Assembly (NCBI GenBank): GCA_964536805.1
Contig: CAZHYQ010000016.1
Span: 1-47,737, forward strand
Reading direction: 5' to 3'
DNA: 47,737 bases
From: Longilinea sp964536805
GTDB taxonomy: Bacteria > Chloroflexota > Anaerolineae > Anaerolineales > Anaerolineaceae
Below the pieces are notes generated by a model, which saw nothing but the letters and a program-made list of their open reading frames with translations, ran no database searches and was not told the DNA's origin. The position numbers were made by a program, and so were the translations under genes. Each line of letters opens with the position of its first letter. The first letter of the stretch is position 1. Shown here piece after piece: positions 1-8,623 of the stretch.

Positions 1-5
1 AGCCT

Positions 6-1211
6 ATGCGTATTCTATTCCTCTCGCGCTGGTTCCCATACCCGGCCAACAACGGTTCCAAGCTGCGCATTTACAACCTGCTGCGCGGTTTGAGCCGCGC
101 ACATACTGTGGACCTGGTGAGTTTTTACGATCCGCGAGAAGGAGTGGCGGATCTGGCCAGTTTGCATGGAATCTGTCAGGAAGTTAAGGCGGTTGCATGG
201 CGGGAGTTCAACCCGACCAGTTTGAGCGCGCTGCGTGGATTGTTCGGCGTGATGCCGCGTTCAGTTGTGGATACTCATTCACCGGAAATGTCGCGGGTGA
301 TTCGCGCTGCCTTGGACGCAAAGCGTTACGACTTGCTAATCGCCAGCCAGATCGACATGGCACCTTATGCTGTGGAGCGGGCTGAGATTCCCGTCCTGTT
401 GGAGGAAGCCGAGGTTGGGGTTTATGCTCAAAAAGCGGCGCAAGCCAGCGCGTGGCCTGGCCGCATGCGGCACAGTTTGACCTGGTGGAAATACCGCCAA
501 TACCTGCGCGGGCTGTTTCGAAACATCGCAGCTGCTACGGTGGTCTCTGATCAGGAGAAAAGGCTGCTGCAAATGGCAGTCCCGGATGCGCGCAAGATAA
601 TTGTCATTCCGAACTGCATGCAATTGCAGGATTACGACGGCGTGTCAGCCGAGCCGAACCCTGACAGCTTGATTTATACTGGCTCTTTCCGGTATGATGT
701 AAATTATGAGGCCATGGTGTGGTTTGTGAACGAGGTTTACCCGCTTGTTCAAGCCCAACATCCGCAGGCGCGCCTGATCATTACTGGCGACCCGGCTGGC
801 AAGCAATTGCCGGCTGCCAGTAACCTGACACAAACCGGCGTTGTTGCGGATGTGCGTCCCTGGTTGGCGGCAGCACGGGTGGCATTGGCACCATTGCAAA
901 CCGGAGGCGGAACCCGTCTCAAGATCTTGGAAGCCATGGCATTGCGTACCCCAGTGGTAGCGACATCGAAAGGGGTTGAGGGGCTCAAGGCGCAATCCGG
1001 GGTCCATCTGCTGGTAGCGGATGAACCGCAGGATTTTGCCGACGCCGTGCTGCGCCTGTTGCGAGAGGATGTCTTGCATCAACAGGTAGCCGCAGCTGGT
1101 TTTGACCTGGTAAGGCAAAAATATAATTGGGACGCAGTTCTTCCTGATTTATTGCAGTTGGCTGAAGAGACTGCCCAAATTGGCGTGCCGTTGCCAGAAA
1201 CAGACAGGTGA
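6..1211 (+). CDS. GT4-family glycosyltransferase
   Basis: A 401-residue GT-B glycosyltransferase, probably cytoplasmic and acting on a lipid-linked glycan with a nucleotide sugar. The C-terminal half carries the usual GT4 donor-binding signature: a beta-strand segment 'SLIYTGSFRYDVNYEAM' near residue 220, then 'GGGTRLKILEAMALRTPVV' near 300, whose Glu is the conserved donor-sugar contact. The pattern resembles the sugar transferases (stp1-like) found with exopolysaccharide or exosortase systems. The start ATG lies 5 bases from the window edge, so its ribosome site cannot be judged and a longer N-terminus is not excluded, although 'MRILFLSRWFPYP' is a normal GT4 beginning. It is followed after 3 bases by the ligase-like gene, so the two are probably co-translated. 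The specific sugar cannot be read from sequence. Confidence 0.9.
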   Translation: MRILFLSRWFPYPANNGSKLRIYNLLRGLSRAHTVDLVSFYDPREGVADLASLHGICQEVKAVAWREFNPTSLSALRGLFGVMPRSVVDTHSPEMSRVIRAALDAKRYDLLIASQIDMAPYAVERAEIPVLLEEAEVGVYAQKAAQASAWPGRMRHSLTWWKYRQYLRGLFRNIAAATVVSDQEKRLLQMAVPDARKIIVIPNCMQLQDYDGVSAEPNPDSLIYTGSFRYDVNYEAMVWFVNEVYPLVQAQHPQARLIITGDPAGKQLPAASNLTQTGVVADVRPWLAAARVALAPLQTGGGTRLKILEAMALRTPVVATSKGVEGLKAQSGVHLLVADEPQDFADAVLRLLREDVLHQQVAAAGFDLVRQKYNWDAVLPDLLQLAEETAQIGVPLPETDR

Positions 1212-1214
1212 GTC

Positions 1215-2684
1215 ATGTTTACACGCCTATCCGAATCAATAAAGGTTTTTCGCACTTTTCGCTTTTCAATGACCTGGTTCGAACAAAACCAACCTGTGTT
1301 GATTCGGGCTGGTGTATTAATACTGTTAGTCTTTTCACTGCTTTTTGCGGTGCCGCGTATCCTGATGGGAGTGCATTTGTTCCCCCGCTTGTATGTATTA
1401 GCCATTTTTGCACTCGCAGGGTTGACGCTGCTGCTTCGTTTTCCAACGCTGGTTGTGGTATCCATCATTCCTGCAACCATTGCCATCCCATTTGGACTCG
1501 GTACGGGCAGCCAAACTGAGTTACCCATTTCCGTTTTACTGGTTTTACTGGCGCTGGGTTTGTGGTTCCTGGATATGCTGGTGGTTAAAAAAGAATTCTC
1601 TTTGATGCCAGGTCGCACAGTCATCGCCGCGATCCTGCTGGCTTTCGGAAGTATTTTGTCATTCGCTTTTGGTCAGCTTCCATGGTTTTATTATCGGCAC
1701 GCGCCAATCACCGCACAACTCGGTGGGACGATGCTATATGTGTTGGCTGCAGGCACCGTTCTTGTAGCGGCTCACTGCCTGACGCGAAAAGCACTCGTTT
1801 GGTCTGTGGTTGCCTTAATCAGCCTGGGGGGCGTGTTCTTATTTTTGAGTCCATTTAGTTCGCGCTATTATTCGCTAACCCGGCCGATTCTGCAATTCTT
1901 CGCCGATGGTTCCACCGGCGCACTGTTTTGGATCTGGTTGTTCTGCATTGCTGTAGCGCAACTGATGTTTAATAATTCACTAAATATAAAGTGGAAAGTT
2001 GCGCTTGGGGTGATGTTGATGGCATTTGTCTACAATGCTTTCTTTGAAAGGCGCGAATGGGTTTCTGGTTGGCTGCCGGCAATGTTGGGCGGAGGTGTCA
2101 TTCTTTTCCTGGCATCCAAAAAATTCCGCATCCCGTTGATTGTTTTCGGTTTATTGGTATTGGCGCTTAATTGGCAGCAGATTCGCGGCATTGTAATGGT
2201 TGGCGATAACGAATATAGCTTGATGACCCGGCTGGACGCCTGGAAGATCATGTTTAAAATCATCGCCATCAACCCAATTCTGGGAGTCGGTCCTGCGAAT
2301 TATTATTTTTTGACGCCGCTTTTCCCGATTCTTGGATATTCGGTCCAATTCAACTCGCATAATAACTACATCGATTTGCTGGCTCAAACAGGAATAATTG
2401 GTCTGGCTCTCTTTATCTGGTTAATGGTGGAAATCATCCTGGTGGGATTGAGAATGCGCAAGAATATGTCGAGCGGATTCGATCTGGCATTTGTTTACGG
2501 TGTTATCGGTGCCATGGCAGGCACGTTGGTGTCAGGAATGCTTGGAGACTGGGTGATTCCATTTGTTTACAATGTGGGTTTTGCCGGTTTTCGTTCCAGT
2601 TTGATCGGGTGGTTTTTCATGGGAGGGTTGTTGGCACTCAATCGGATAACCACCATCAGCGGATCGGTACAGAATGCCGGATAA
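1215..2684 (+). CDS. O-antigen ligase / polymerase-like membrane protein (Wzy_C type)
   Basis: A 489-residue polytopic membrane protein with about twelve hydrophobic segments. The sequence 'NPILGVGPANYYFLTPLF' near residue 355, followed by 'NSHNNYIDLLAQTGIIGL', matches the conserved large periplasmic-loop and following helix region of the O-antigen ligase / Wzy polymerase superfamily ('G.G...F', 'HN..L..l...G..G'). It would polymerise or ligate glycan units on the outer face of the membrane. Start ATG at 1215 is 3 bases after the preceding stop. It sits between glycosyltransferases, which supports a surface-glycan role. Ligase and polymerase cannot be told apart by sequence. A second member of this family lies on the opposite strand at 11.8-13.5 kb. 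Confidence 0.85.
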   Translation: MFTRLSESIKVFRTFRFSMTWFEQNQPVLIRAGVLILLVFSLLFAVPRILMGVHLFPRLYVLAIFALAGLTLLLRFPTLVVVSIIPATIAIPFGLGTGSQTELPISVLLVLLALGLWFLDMLVVKKEFSLMPGRTVIAAILLAFGSILSFAFGQLPWFYYRHAPITAQLGGTMLYVLAAGTVLVAAHCLTRKALVWSVVALISLGGVFLFLSPFSSRYYSLTRPILQFFADGSTGALFWIWLFCIAVAQLMFNNSLNIKWKVALGVMLMAFVYNAFFERREWVSGWLPAMLGGGVILFLASKKFRIPLIVFGLLVLALNWQQIRGIVMVGDNEYSLMTRLDAWKIMFKIIAINPILGVGPANYYFLTPLFPILGYSVQFNSHNNYIDLLAQTGIIGLALFIWLMVEIILVGLRMRKNMSSGFDLAFVYGVIGAMAGTLVSGMLGDWVIPFVYNVGFAGFRSSLIGWFFMGGLLALNRITTISGSVQNAG

Positions 2685-3606
2685 AAGCAGCATGGATTTA
2701 TCCATTATCCTGGTTAGTTGGAACGTAGCTGATTTATTGGCGAATTGCCTGCGATCCATCATGGCTAACCCTCCGGAAGGCGATTTTGAAGTTTGGGTGG
2801 TGGATAATGCATCACGCGATAATTCCGTCCAGCTTATCCGGGATCAATTTCCTCATGTGAATTTGATTCTTAATGAAAAAAATGTTGGTTTTGCAACCGC
2901 CAATAACCAGGCCTTGCAAGCATCAATTGGTCGATATGCCCTGCTGTTGAATCCGGATACGATTGTTCTTCCGAATGCTCTGCAAAAGCTGGTTAGTTTT
3001 CTGGACGAAAATCCGAGTGCCGGAGCGGCAGGGTCGTTGTACCAAAATCCAGATGGAAGCTTGCAGCCATCCTGCTTTCCTTTTCCAACGGTAGCCCGCG
3101 AATTTTGGCGTTTGCTACACCTCGATAAGCTATACGCGTTTGGCATTTACGATATGCAACACTGGAGTAAAGAAACGCCGCGTCAGGTCGATTCGCTTCA
3201 AGGTGCCAGTCTGCTGTTGCGGCGTTCAGCACTTGAAAAAACCGGTCTGCTGGACACTAAATATTTTATGTATTCCGAAGAGATCGATCTGTGCTACCGG
3301 TTACATCAAATGGGATGGTCATTGTATTGGGTGCCGCAATCGAGGATCATTCACTATGGCGGGCAAAGCACGCGCCAGGAAGCCGTGAAAATGTTTTTGC
3401 ATCTTTACGGCAGCAAGGTGCAGTTCTTTCGAAAACATTACGGCGAGAAGTCTGCGCGTTCTTATAAGCGCGTGCTGAAATTCATATCCGGGCTTCGCCT
3501 GGCGTTGACATCCACCGGTGCGGCACTTCGCCCGCAGAACCGAATATACTATCAACAATTGCACCGCAATTATGAAGAATTGATCGCCTCTTTGCCAACA
3601 ATGTAG
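2674..3606 (+). CDS. GT2-family glycosyltransferase (rhamnosyltransferase-like)
   Basis: A 310-residue GT-A enzyme of family 2. The N-terminus 'DLSIILVSWNVADLL' is the classic nucleotide-binding start. 'VDNASRDNS' follows, then 'LLLNPDTIV', which carries the DxD-like metal/nucleotide site, and then 'GASLLLRRSALEKTG' with 'YSEEIDLCYRLHQMGW', the acceptor-side ED motif of WbbL/RfbF-like transferases. It most likely adds a sugar such as rhamnose to a lipid-linked intermediate at the inner membrane face. The ATG at 2674 overlaps the previous gene by 11 bases. An ATG at 2692 would begin directly with the conserved strand and is an equally good start. The specific sugar is unknown. Confidence 0.88.
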   Translation: MPDKSSMDLSIILVSWNVADLLANCLRSIMANPPEGDFEVWVVDNASRDNSVQLIRDQFPHVNLILNEKNVGFATANNQALQASIGRYALLLNPDTIVLPNALQKLVSFLDENPSAGAAGSLYQNPDGSLQPSCFPFPTVAREFWRLLHLDKLYAFGIYDMQHWSKETPRQVDSLQGASLLLRRSALEKTGLLDTKYFMYSEEIDLCYRLHQMGWSLYWVPQSRIIHYGGQSTRQEAVKMFLHLYGSKVQFFRKHYGEKSARSYKRVLKFISGLRLALTSTGAALRPQNRIYYQQLHRNYEELIASLPTM

Positions 3607-3621
3607 CCAAAGCGAGGAATT

Positions 3622-4779
3622 TTGGTTGATTTAATCCTTTTTCAAAAGATATTTTCAGGTAATCGCGATGCTGGCACTCATACCCTGCACTCGTTGGATG
3701 AGCGCCTGCAAGCAGGATTGCAATGGTTGACCCGCGCCAGCCAGGCGGTGGATGGGAAAGGAATCTCCAAAGGATATGATCTGCTGAGGTCGCGCTGGTT
3801 TCCAGCCTACCCTGAAACGACAGGCTATACAATTCCAACCTTGATCAACGCCGCGCGTTTTTTGGGTCAGGAGGAATGGCGCGAGTTTGCCTACCGCCAG
3901 GCCGAGTTTCTGCTTGGACAGATCAATGCGGACGGAGGCGTTTATTATTGGGATCAACGCTCAGATAAACAACCAGCGCCGGTGGTATTCGATACCGGTC
4001 AGGTTTTATTTGGCTGGCTGGCGTCCTACCGTGATGGGGGTGATGAACGTTATCTGCAGGCTGCAGCCCGTTCGGGAGATTGGCTGGTTAAAGCCCAGGA
4101 ACCCGAGGGCATGTGGAAAAAATATCAACACCTGGGCGTTTCAAAGGTCATTGATGCCCGCGTTGCCTGGGCGATGTTGGAACTTCATCGTCTGACCGGT
4201 CAGGTCTCTTACCGCGCATCTGCTGTCAGGCACCTGGATTGGGTGCTGAAGCAGCAGCACAAGGATGGCTGGTTTGAAAACTGCGGGTTCACTCCGCAGG
4301 AAGACCCGTTTACGCACACCATCGCGTATACGGCCGAAGGATTGTTTCGCAGCGGAGAACTCCTTTCGGATGAGCGTTATTTGGCTGCCGCAAAGAACAC
4401 GGCCGATCAATTGCTTCGTCTGCAACGCCCGGATGGCAGCCTGGCGAGTACTTATGCTTCTGGTTGGCGGGTCAGCGATGATACCAGCTGTCTGACTGGA
4501 AACGTTCAAATGAGCGATTTGTGGCTGGCCCTGGCGTTGCGTTACCAGCAGCCCCAATTCAAAACTGCTTCACAGAAAGCACTTGATTATGTCTGTCAAT
4601 TGCAAGATTTGGAAACAGACAATCTGAATGTGCGTGGCGGCATCGGCGGTTCTTTTCCGGTTTTTGGAAAATACGAACGATTCAAATATCCAGAATGGGC
4701 CGCCAAGTTTTTTATCAGTGCCATTCTCTTATGGAAAGCGGTTGAAAGTGGTCGGCTCGATGCGTTTTTACCCGGTTAA
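3622..4779 (+). CDS. alpha/alpha-toroid protein of the glycan cluster (epimerase/glycoside-hydrolase-like fold)
   Basis: A 385-residue protein that looks like a repeated helical-hairpin toroid. Segments such as 'RQAEFLLGQINADGGVYYW', 'ARSGDWLVKAQEPEGMWKK' and 'RHLDWVLKQQHKDGWFENC' recur about every 50-60 residues, each ending in a Gly/Trp-rich turn. This is typical of (alpha/alpha)6 folds shared by N-acylglucosamine 2-epimerases, unsaturated glucuronyl hydrolases, prenyltransferases and terpene cyclases. No signal peptide is seen, so it is probably cytoplasmic. A TTG start at 3622 follows 'gaggaat' by a few bases; no ATG fits better. Position between glycosyltransferases suggests a role in glycan precursor handling or editing, but no catalytic residue can be assigned with confidence. 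Confidence 0.65.
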   Translation: MVDLILFQKIFSGNRDAGTHTLHSLDERLQAGLQWLTRASQAVDGKGISKGYDLLRSRWFPAYPETTGYTIPTLINAARFLGQEEWREFAYRQAEFLLGQINADGGVYYWDQRSDKQPAPVVFDTGQVLFGWLASYRDGGDERYLQAAARSGDWLVKAQEPEGMWKKYQHLGVSKVIDARVAWAMLELHRLTGQVSYRASAVRHLDWVLKQQHKDGWFENCGFTPQEDPFTHTIAYTAEGLFRSGELLSDERYLAAAKNTADQLLRLQRPDGSLASTYASGWRVSDDTSCLTGNVQMSDLWLALALRYQQPQFKTASQKALDYVCQLQDLETDNLNVRGGIGGSFPVFGKYERFKYPEWAAKFFISAILLWKAVESGRLDAFLPG

Positions 4780-4804
4780 CCTGTAAACGAACATTGAAAT
4801 TATC

Positions 4805-5998
4805 ATGACTTTTCTCTCGATTTTTCTTCTGGCAGTTTTATTTGTGCCATTTGCCTACCTGTTGGTGATGGCGCTGGCTTCCATACGCCCAGCCAAGCCG
4901 GTGCAATGGCAAGGACGAACCCCCCGGGCCCATTTCGCCATCGCCATTCCAGCCCATGACGAACAAACCGTCATCTCAGCTACCGTGAACCGGCTGCTTG
5001 CGTTGGATTATCCGCGCGAGCAATTCACGATTCACATAGTGGCGGATCATTGTTCGGATCACACTGCTCAATTGGCGCGGGAGGCAGGCGCTGTTGTCCA
5101 TGAACGCAACGATGGTCCGCGTTCTGGAAAAGGCGCTGCGCTTTCCTGGTTATTTGAACGCATCCTGCAGGAAAAGCGGGTGGATGCCGTCATTATTTTC
5201 GACGCCGATACACGGGTGGATGCCAATTTCTTGCGCGTCATGGATGCCCGGTTGGCTGAGGGTGTACAGGTCGTGCAGGGGCAGCACCGCATCAGCAATC
5301 CGCAAAGTGGATGGTTCCCGGCGCTTACCTGGGCAATGTTCTTAATCGATAACCGTTACCAAAACCTGGGGCGCAGCAACCTGGGCTGGTCGGCCAAACA
5401 CATGGGCGATTCGATTTGCTTTCGTGCTGATGTCCTTCGCAAACTGGGTTGGGGCGAAGGGTTGACGGAAGATTATCAACTGCGCCAAAGGTTGCTGCTT
5501 GAAGGCATCCATATCGTCTATGAACCTTCTGCATTGGGTTTGGGCGAGGCGCCGCTCACCTGGCAGCAGGCACGCGCCCAACGGGCACGTTGGTTGCGCG
5601 GTACGCAGGATGCCAGCCGCCAGTTTGCCGGGCAATTGCTGCGCGAAGGAATTAAACGCGGCGACGGCGCTCTCCTGGATGGCGCCATGCAATCCTATTT
5701 ACCTTCGTATTCCACCCTCACATTGGCAGCGATAGCCTTGCTGGCAATTCAATTGATTATTTATTGGCTGGGCGGCAAAATTGCCATAGGGGCAATCATC
5801 GCATGGCTGGTATTCACCGCTTTACTCTATTTGTATCCACTCTTCGGGTTGGCATTGGAACATGCACCACTGCGCGCATATGGCGCTATTTTAACCGGGC
5901 CTGTCTTTATGGTTTGGCGTTCTGGATTGGCATTGCAGGCGCGCCTTAGCCGTCGCCCGGTCACCTGGGTCCGGACTGCGCATGGGGGAGAGAAATAG
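4805..5998 (+). CDS. membrane GT2 glycosyltransferase (processive, cellulose-synthase/NodC-like)
   Basis: A 397-residue family-2 glycosyltransferase with membrane helices at the N-terminus (residues 1-25) and two or more at the C-terminus (about 300-370). The catalytic domain shows 'FAIAIPAHDEQTVISATV', 'HIVADHCSDHTA', 'VIIFDADTRVD' (DxD), 'GLTEDYQLRQRLL' (TED acid/base) and 'QRARWLRGTQ' (the QRxRW acceptor/product motif). Together these define the multidomain, often processive GT2 group that couples synthesis to export or adds sugars to polyprenyl lipids. It lies in the same operon as the neighbouring glycan genes, 25 bases after the toroid gene. The ATG at 4805 has only a weak ribosome site. 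The sugar is not identifiable. Confidence 0.88.
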   Translation: MTFLSIFLLAVLFVPFAYLLVMALASIRPAKPVQWQGRTPRAHFAIAIPAHDEQTVISATVNRLLALDYPREQFTIHIVADHCSDHTAQLAREAGAVVHERNDGPRSGKGAALSWLFERILQEKRVDAVIIFDADTRVDANFLRVMDARLAEGVQVVQGQHRISNPQSGWFPALTWAMFLIDNRYQNLGRSNLGWSAKHMGDSICFRADVLRKLGWGEGLTEDYQLRQRLLLEGIHIVYEPSALGLGEAPLTWQQARAQRARWLRGTQDASRQFAGQLLREGIKRGDGALLDGAMQSYLPSYSTLTLAAIALLAIQLIIYWLGGKIAIGAIIAWLVFTALLYLYPLFGLALEHAPLRAYGAILTGPVFMVWRSGLALQARLSRRPVTWVRTAHGGEK

Positions 5999-6009
5999 GT
6001 GGTTCATCC

Positions 6010-7308
6010 TTGAAGCTTATTAAGCAAAACTTGCTGGTGTTTATTCTATTGCTTTCCGTATTGTTGCGGGTTGGCGCAGCAATTTATCTCGGGGACACTG
6101 TTGTTGTACTGCCGGGCACTTCGGATCAGGTTTCCTATCACAATCTTGCACTGCGGGTGGGATCCGGGCACGGTTTTAGCTTTGGCGAGGATTGGTGGCC
6201 GGCCACGCGCGCCAACCAGCCGACGGCACATTGGAGCTTCCTGTATACCCTTTACCTTGTCGCTGTTTATGCTTTATTTGGTCCCCATCCGCTGGTTGCC
6301 CGCCTGATTCAGGCGGTCATTGTCGGTTTGCTGCAGCCCTGGCTGACTTATAAAATTGGTAAACGGCTATTTAATTCAAGCGTCGGGTTGTGGGCGGCCT
6401 TTTTAAATGCCATCTACGCCTATTTCATCTATTACACAGCCTCCTTGATGACCGAACCTTTTTATATCACGGCCATCCTCGGCGCATTGCTGTTGGCGAT
6501 ATATCTGGCGGAACCGTTGCAGGAAAACCACAACCGCGTGCTGCTGGCAGCCGGATTGGGTTTGACGCTTGGCGCTGCCGTCTTGCTGCGACAACTCTTC
6601 CTGTTGTTTATACCCTTTTTACTGTTATGGCTGCTCTGGGCAAACCGCCGCGGACATGCTGATTTGAAATGGGTGCATTTTTTACTCCCGCTGGTTGTTG
6701 TAATCGCCATGATTGTGCCATTTTCAATCTACAACACCGCCCGTTTTGGACAATTTGTGCTGCTCAATACCAATTCAGGCTATGCTTTCTACTGGGGCAA
6801 TCATCCCTATTACGGCACCCATTTTCAACCGATCCTCAGCGAGGAAGAATATAGGCAGCTGCTGCCGCAGGACCAACTCTACCTCGATGAGGCAGCCTTG
6901 GATAAGGAACTGCTTCGCCGGGGCATTCAGTTCGTATTGGACGATCCGGTACGTTACCTTCAATTGAGTCTTAGCCGCATCCCGCCCTATTTTGAATTTT
7001 TGCCCAGCGCCGATTCGGGCACCATCAGTAATTTGAGCCGGGTATTAAGTTTTGGTATATTGTGGCCGTTCATGCTGGCAGGGTTGATTCTGGCATGGCG
7101 GCAAATCGCGCATCGATTCTGGGATGCAATCGCTTCTCCCAAATTTTTGTTAGTGTTGTTTGCCCTGATCTATACCGTGATTCACGTGCTTACCTGGACA
7201 CTAATCCGCTACCGCTTGCCAGTGGATGCGGTTCTGCTGGTATTTGCCGGGCTTGCATTCAACCGTATCGCTGCTTTTCTGGCACATGGCCGAAAGCAGG
7301 CTGGATGA
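6010..7308 (+). CDS. GT39/ArnT-like membrane glycosyltransferase
   Basis: A 432-residue polytopic protein with about ten hydrophobic segments. The first loop contains 'GSGHGFSFGEDWWPATRAN' followed by 'PTAHWSFLYTLYLV', and the next helices 'RLIQAVIVGLLQPWLTYKI' and 'FIYYTASLMTEPFYI'. This order is typical of the PMT_2/ArnT superfamily of dolichyl/polyprenyl-phosphate-sugar-dependent glycosyltransferases, which move a sugar to an acceptor on the outer membrane face. Start is TTG at 6010, with 'aggtgg' about 8 bases before it. The stop overlaps the next start as ATGA at 7305-7308, which indicates translational coupling to the following GT4 gene. The acceptor is unknown. Confidence 0.8.
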   Translation: MKLIKQNLLVFILLLSVLLRVGAAIYLGDTVVVLPGTSDQVSYHNLALRVGSGHGFSFGEDWWPATRANQPTAHWSFLYTLYLVAVYALFGPHPLVARLIQAVIVGLLQPWLTYKIGKRLFNSSVGLWAAFLNAIYAYFIYYTASLMTEPFYITAILGALLLAIYLAEPLQENHNRVLLAAGLGLTLGAAVLLRQLFLLFIPFLLLWLLWANRRGHADLKWVHFLLPLVVVIAMIVPFSIYNTARFGQFVLLNTNSGYAFYWGNHPYYGTHFQPILSEEEYRQLLPQDQLYLDEAALDKELLRRGIQFVLDDPVRYLQLSLSRIPPYFEFLPSADSGTISNLSRVLSFGILWPFMLAGLILAWRQIAHRFWDAIASPKFLLVLFALIYTVIHVLTWTLIRYRLPVDAVLLVFAGLAFNRIAAFLAHGRKQAG

Positions 7309-8513
7309 AGCTGCTCTTTATTGTTCCTTATACGCCCAATCTGGTACGGGTGAGGCCATTCAACCTCATTCGAGCATTGGCAGCGCGCGGCAACTCGGTG
7401 ACGGTTGCGACCTTGACAGGCAACGCGGCGGAAGAAGCTGATACCAAAAGGCTTGAAAACCTCGGCGTCCGGGTGATTTCAGCCCGGTTAACCAAATGGC
7501 GGTCCATGGCGAATTGCCTGCTGGCTGTGCCATCGCGTCTGCCGCTGCAGGCTGTTTATTGCTGGCAGCCTGAATTGATGAGCAAAATCCGCCAGGCAAT
7601 GACTGCCAACAGGTTTGATGCCGTCCATGTCGAACACTTGCGTGGGGCACGGTTTGGCCTGGCTGTCCTTAAAGGGAGTTCCATTCCGGTCGTGTGGGAC
7701 AGTGTCGACAGCATTACGCATTTGTTCCGCCAGGCCGCGTCCCAGGCTCGCAAATTGAGCAGTAAAGCCATGACAGCTTTTGAATTAAACCGGACAGCCC
7801 GTTACGAAGGCTGGCTGGCGGGTCAATTTTCGCGGGTTCTGGTTACATCTCCCATTGATCGCCAGGCATTTTTGGAATTAGCCCCTGGTTACGGCGAGCG
7901 GCTGGTGGTATTGCCCAACGGCGTGGACCTGGAATATTTCCACCCGGATTTACCGCAAAATCGCGAACCTGCCGAATTGGTTATCAGCGGCAAGATGAGC
8001 TATCATGCCAATGTTGCCATGGTTTTACACCTGGTAAATGATATTATGCCGCATGTTTGGGCAGAACGCCCGGAAGCAAAATTGACTGTGGTTGGCAAGG
8101 ACCCGCCGCGTGAATTGCTGGCGTTATCTGATCATGCGGGGGTGCGTGTGACCGGTTCGGTGCCCGATTTACGGCCATTTCTCCAACACGCCACAGTTGC
8201 GGTTGCGCCAATTACCTACGGCGCGGGCATTCAGAATAAGGTGTTGGAAGCTTTAGCCTGCGCAACGCCAGTTGTTGCCAGTCCGCAGGCTGTATCTGCC
8301 CTGAATATTCGTGCCGGCGAGGAAATCCTGGTGGCTGAAGAACCGCAAGTGTTTGCCCGGCACGTTTTGACGCTTTTGGCCAATCCGGCCTGGCAGCGTC
8401 AATTGGGCAAGGCCGGGCGGCAATTTGTCGAACGGGAACATTCCTGGGACGCAGTTGCAGCTCAATTGGAGCAAATCTACCTGCAAGTTGCCCGGGAAAA
8501 GCTTCGAGTGTAA
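7305..8513 (+). CDS. GT4-family glycosyltransferase
   Basis: A 402-residue GT-B enzyme related to the first gene of the window. It begins 'MKLLFIVPYTPNLVRVRPF' and has the C-terminal donor site 'GAGIQNKVLEALACATPVV' near residue 310 and 'VLPNGVDLEYFHPD' near residue 200. The same reading frame is open back to 7062, but that part lies inside the previous membrane gene, and the ATG at 7305 overlaps its stop as ATGA, so 7305 is the start. The family transfers sugars from nucleotide donors to lipid-linked glycans or polysaccharides. It closes the run of transferases and is followed about 110 bases later by the Wzz-kinase gene. The sequence resembles stp1-type sugar transferases; which sugar is used is unknown. 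Confidence 0.9.
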   Translation: MKLLFIVPYTPNLVRVRPFNLIRALAARGNSVTVATLTGNAAEEADTKRLENLGVRVISARLTKWRSMANCLLAVPSRLPLQAVYCWQPELMSKIRQAMTANRFDAVHVEHLRGARFGLAVLKGSSIPVVWDSVDSITHLFRQAASQARKLSSKAMTAFELNRTARYEGWLAGQFSRVLVTSPIDRQAFLELAPGYGERLVVLPNGVDLEYFHPDLPQNREPAELVISGKMSYHANVAMVLHLVNDIMPHVWAERPEAKLTVVGKDPPRELLALSDHAGVRVTGSVPDLRPFLQHATVAVAPITYGAGIQNKVLEALACATPVVASPQAVSALNIRAGEEILVAEEPQVFARHVLTLLANPAWQRQLGKAGRQFVEREHSWDAVAAQLEQIYLQVAREKLRV

Positions 8514-8623
8514 TTGGATGGCGTGCGCACGTGACTTTCATTGGAATAATTGATAAAATAGATTATTGGGGGAAAGATGCTGGCTAAATCCTCCAGGAAT
8601 TGTGGCCAGGCAAAGGATTAATT

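Noticed and set aside
7062..7304. A longer start for the second GT4 gene
   Set aside because: This part is in another frame inside the membrane transferase gene, and the ATG at 7305 forms an ATGA overlap.
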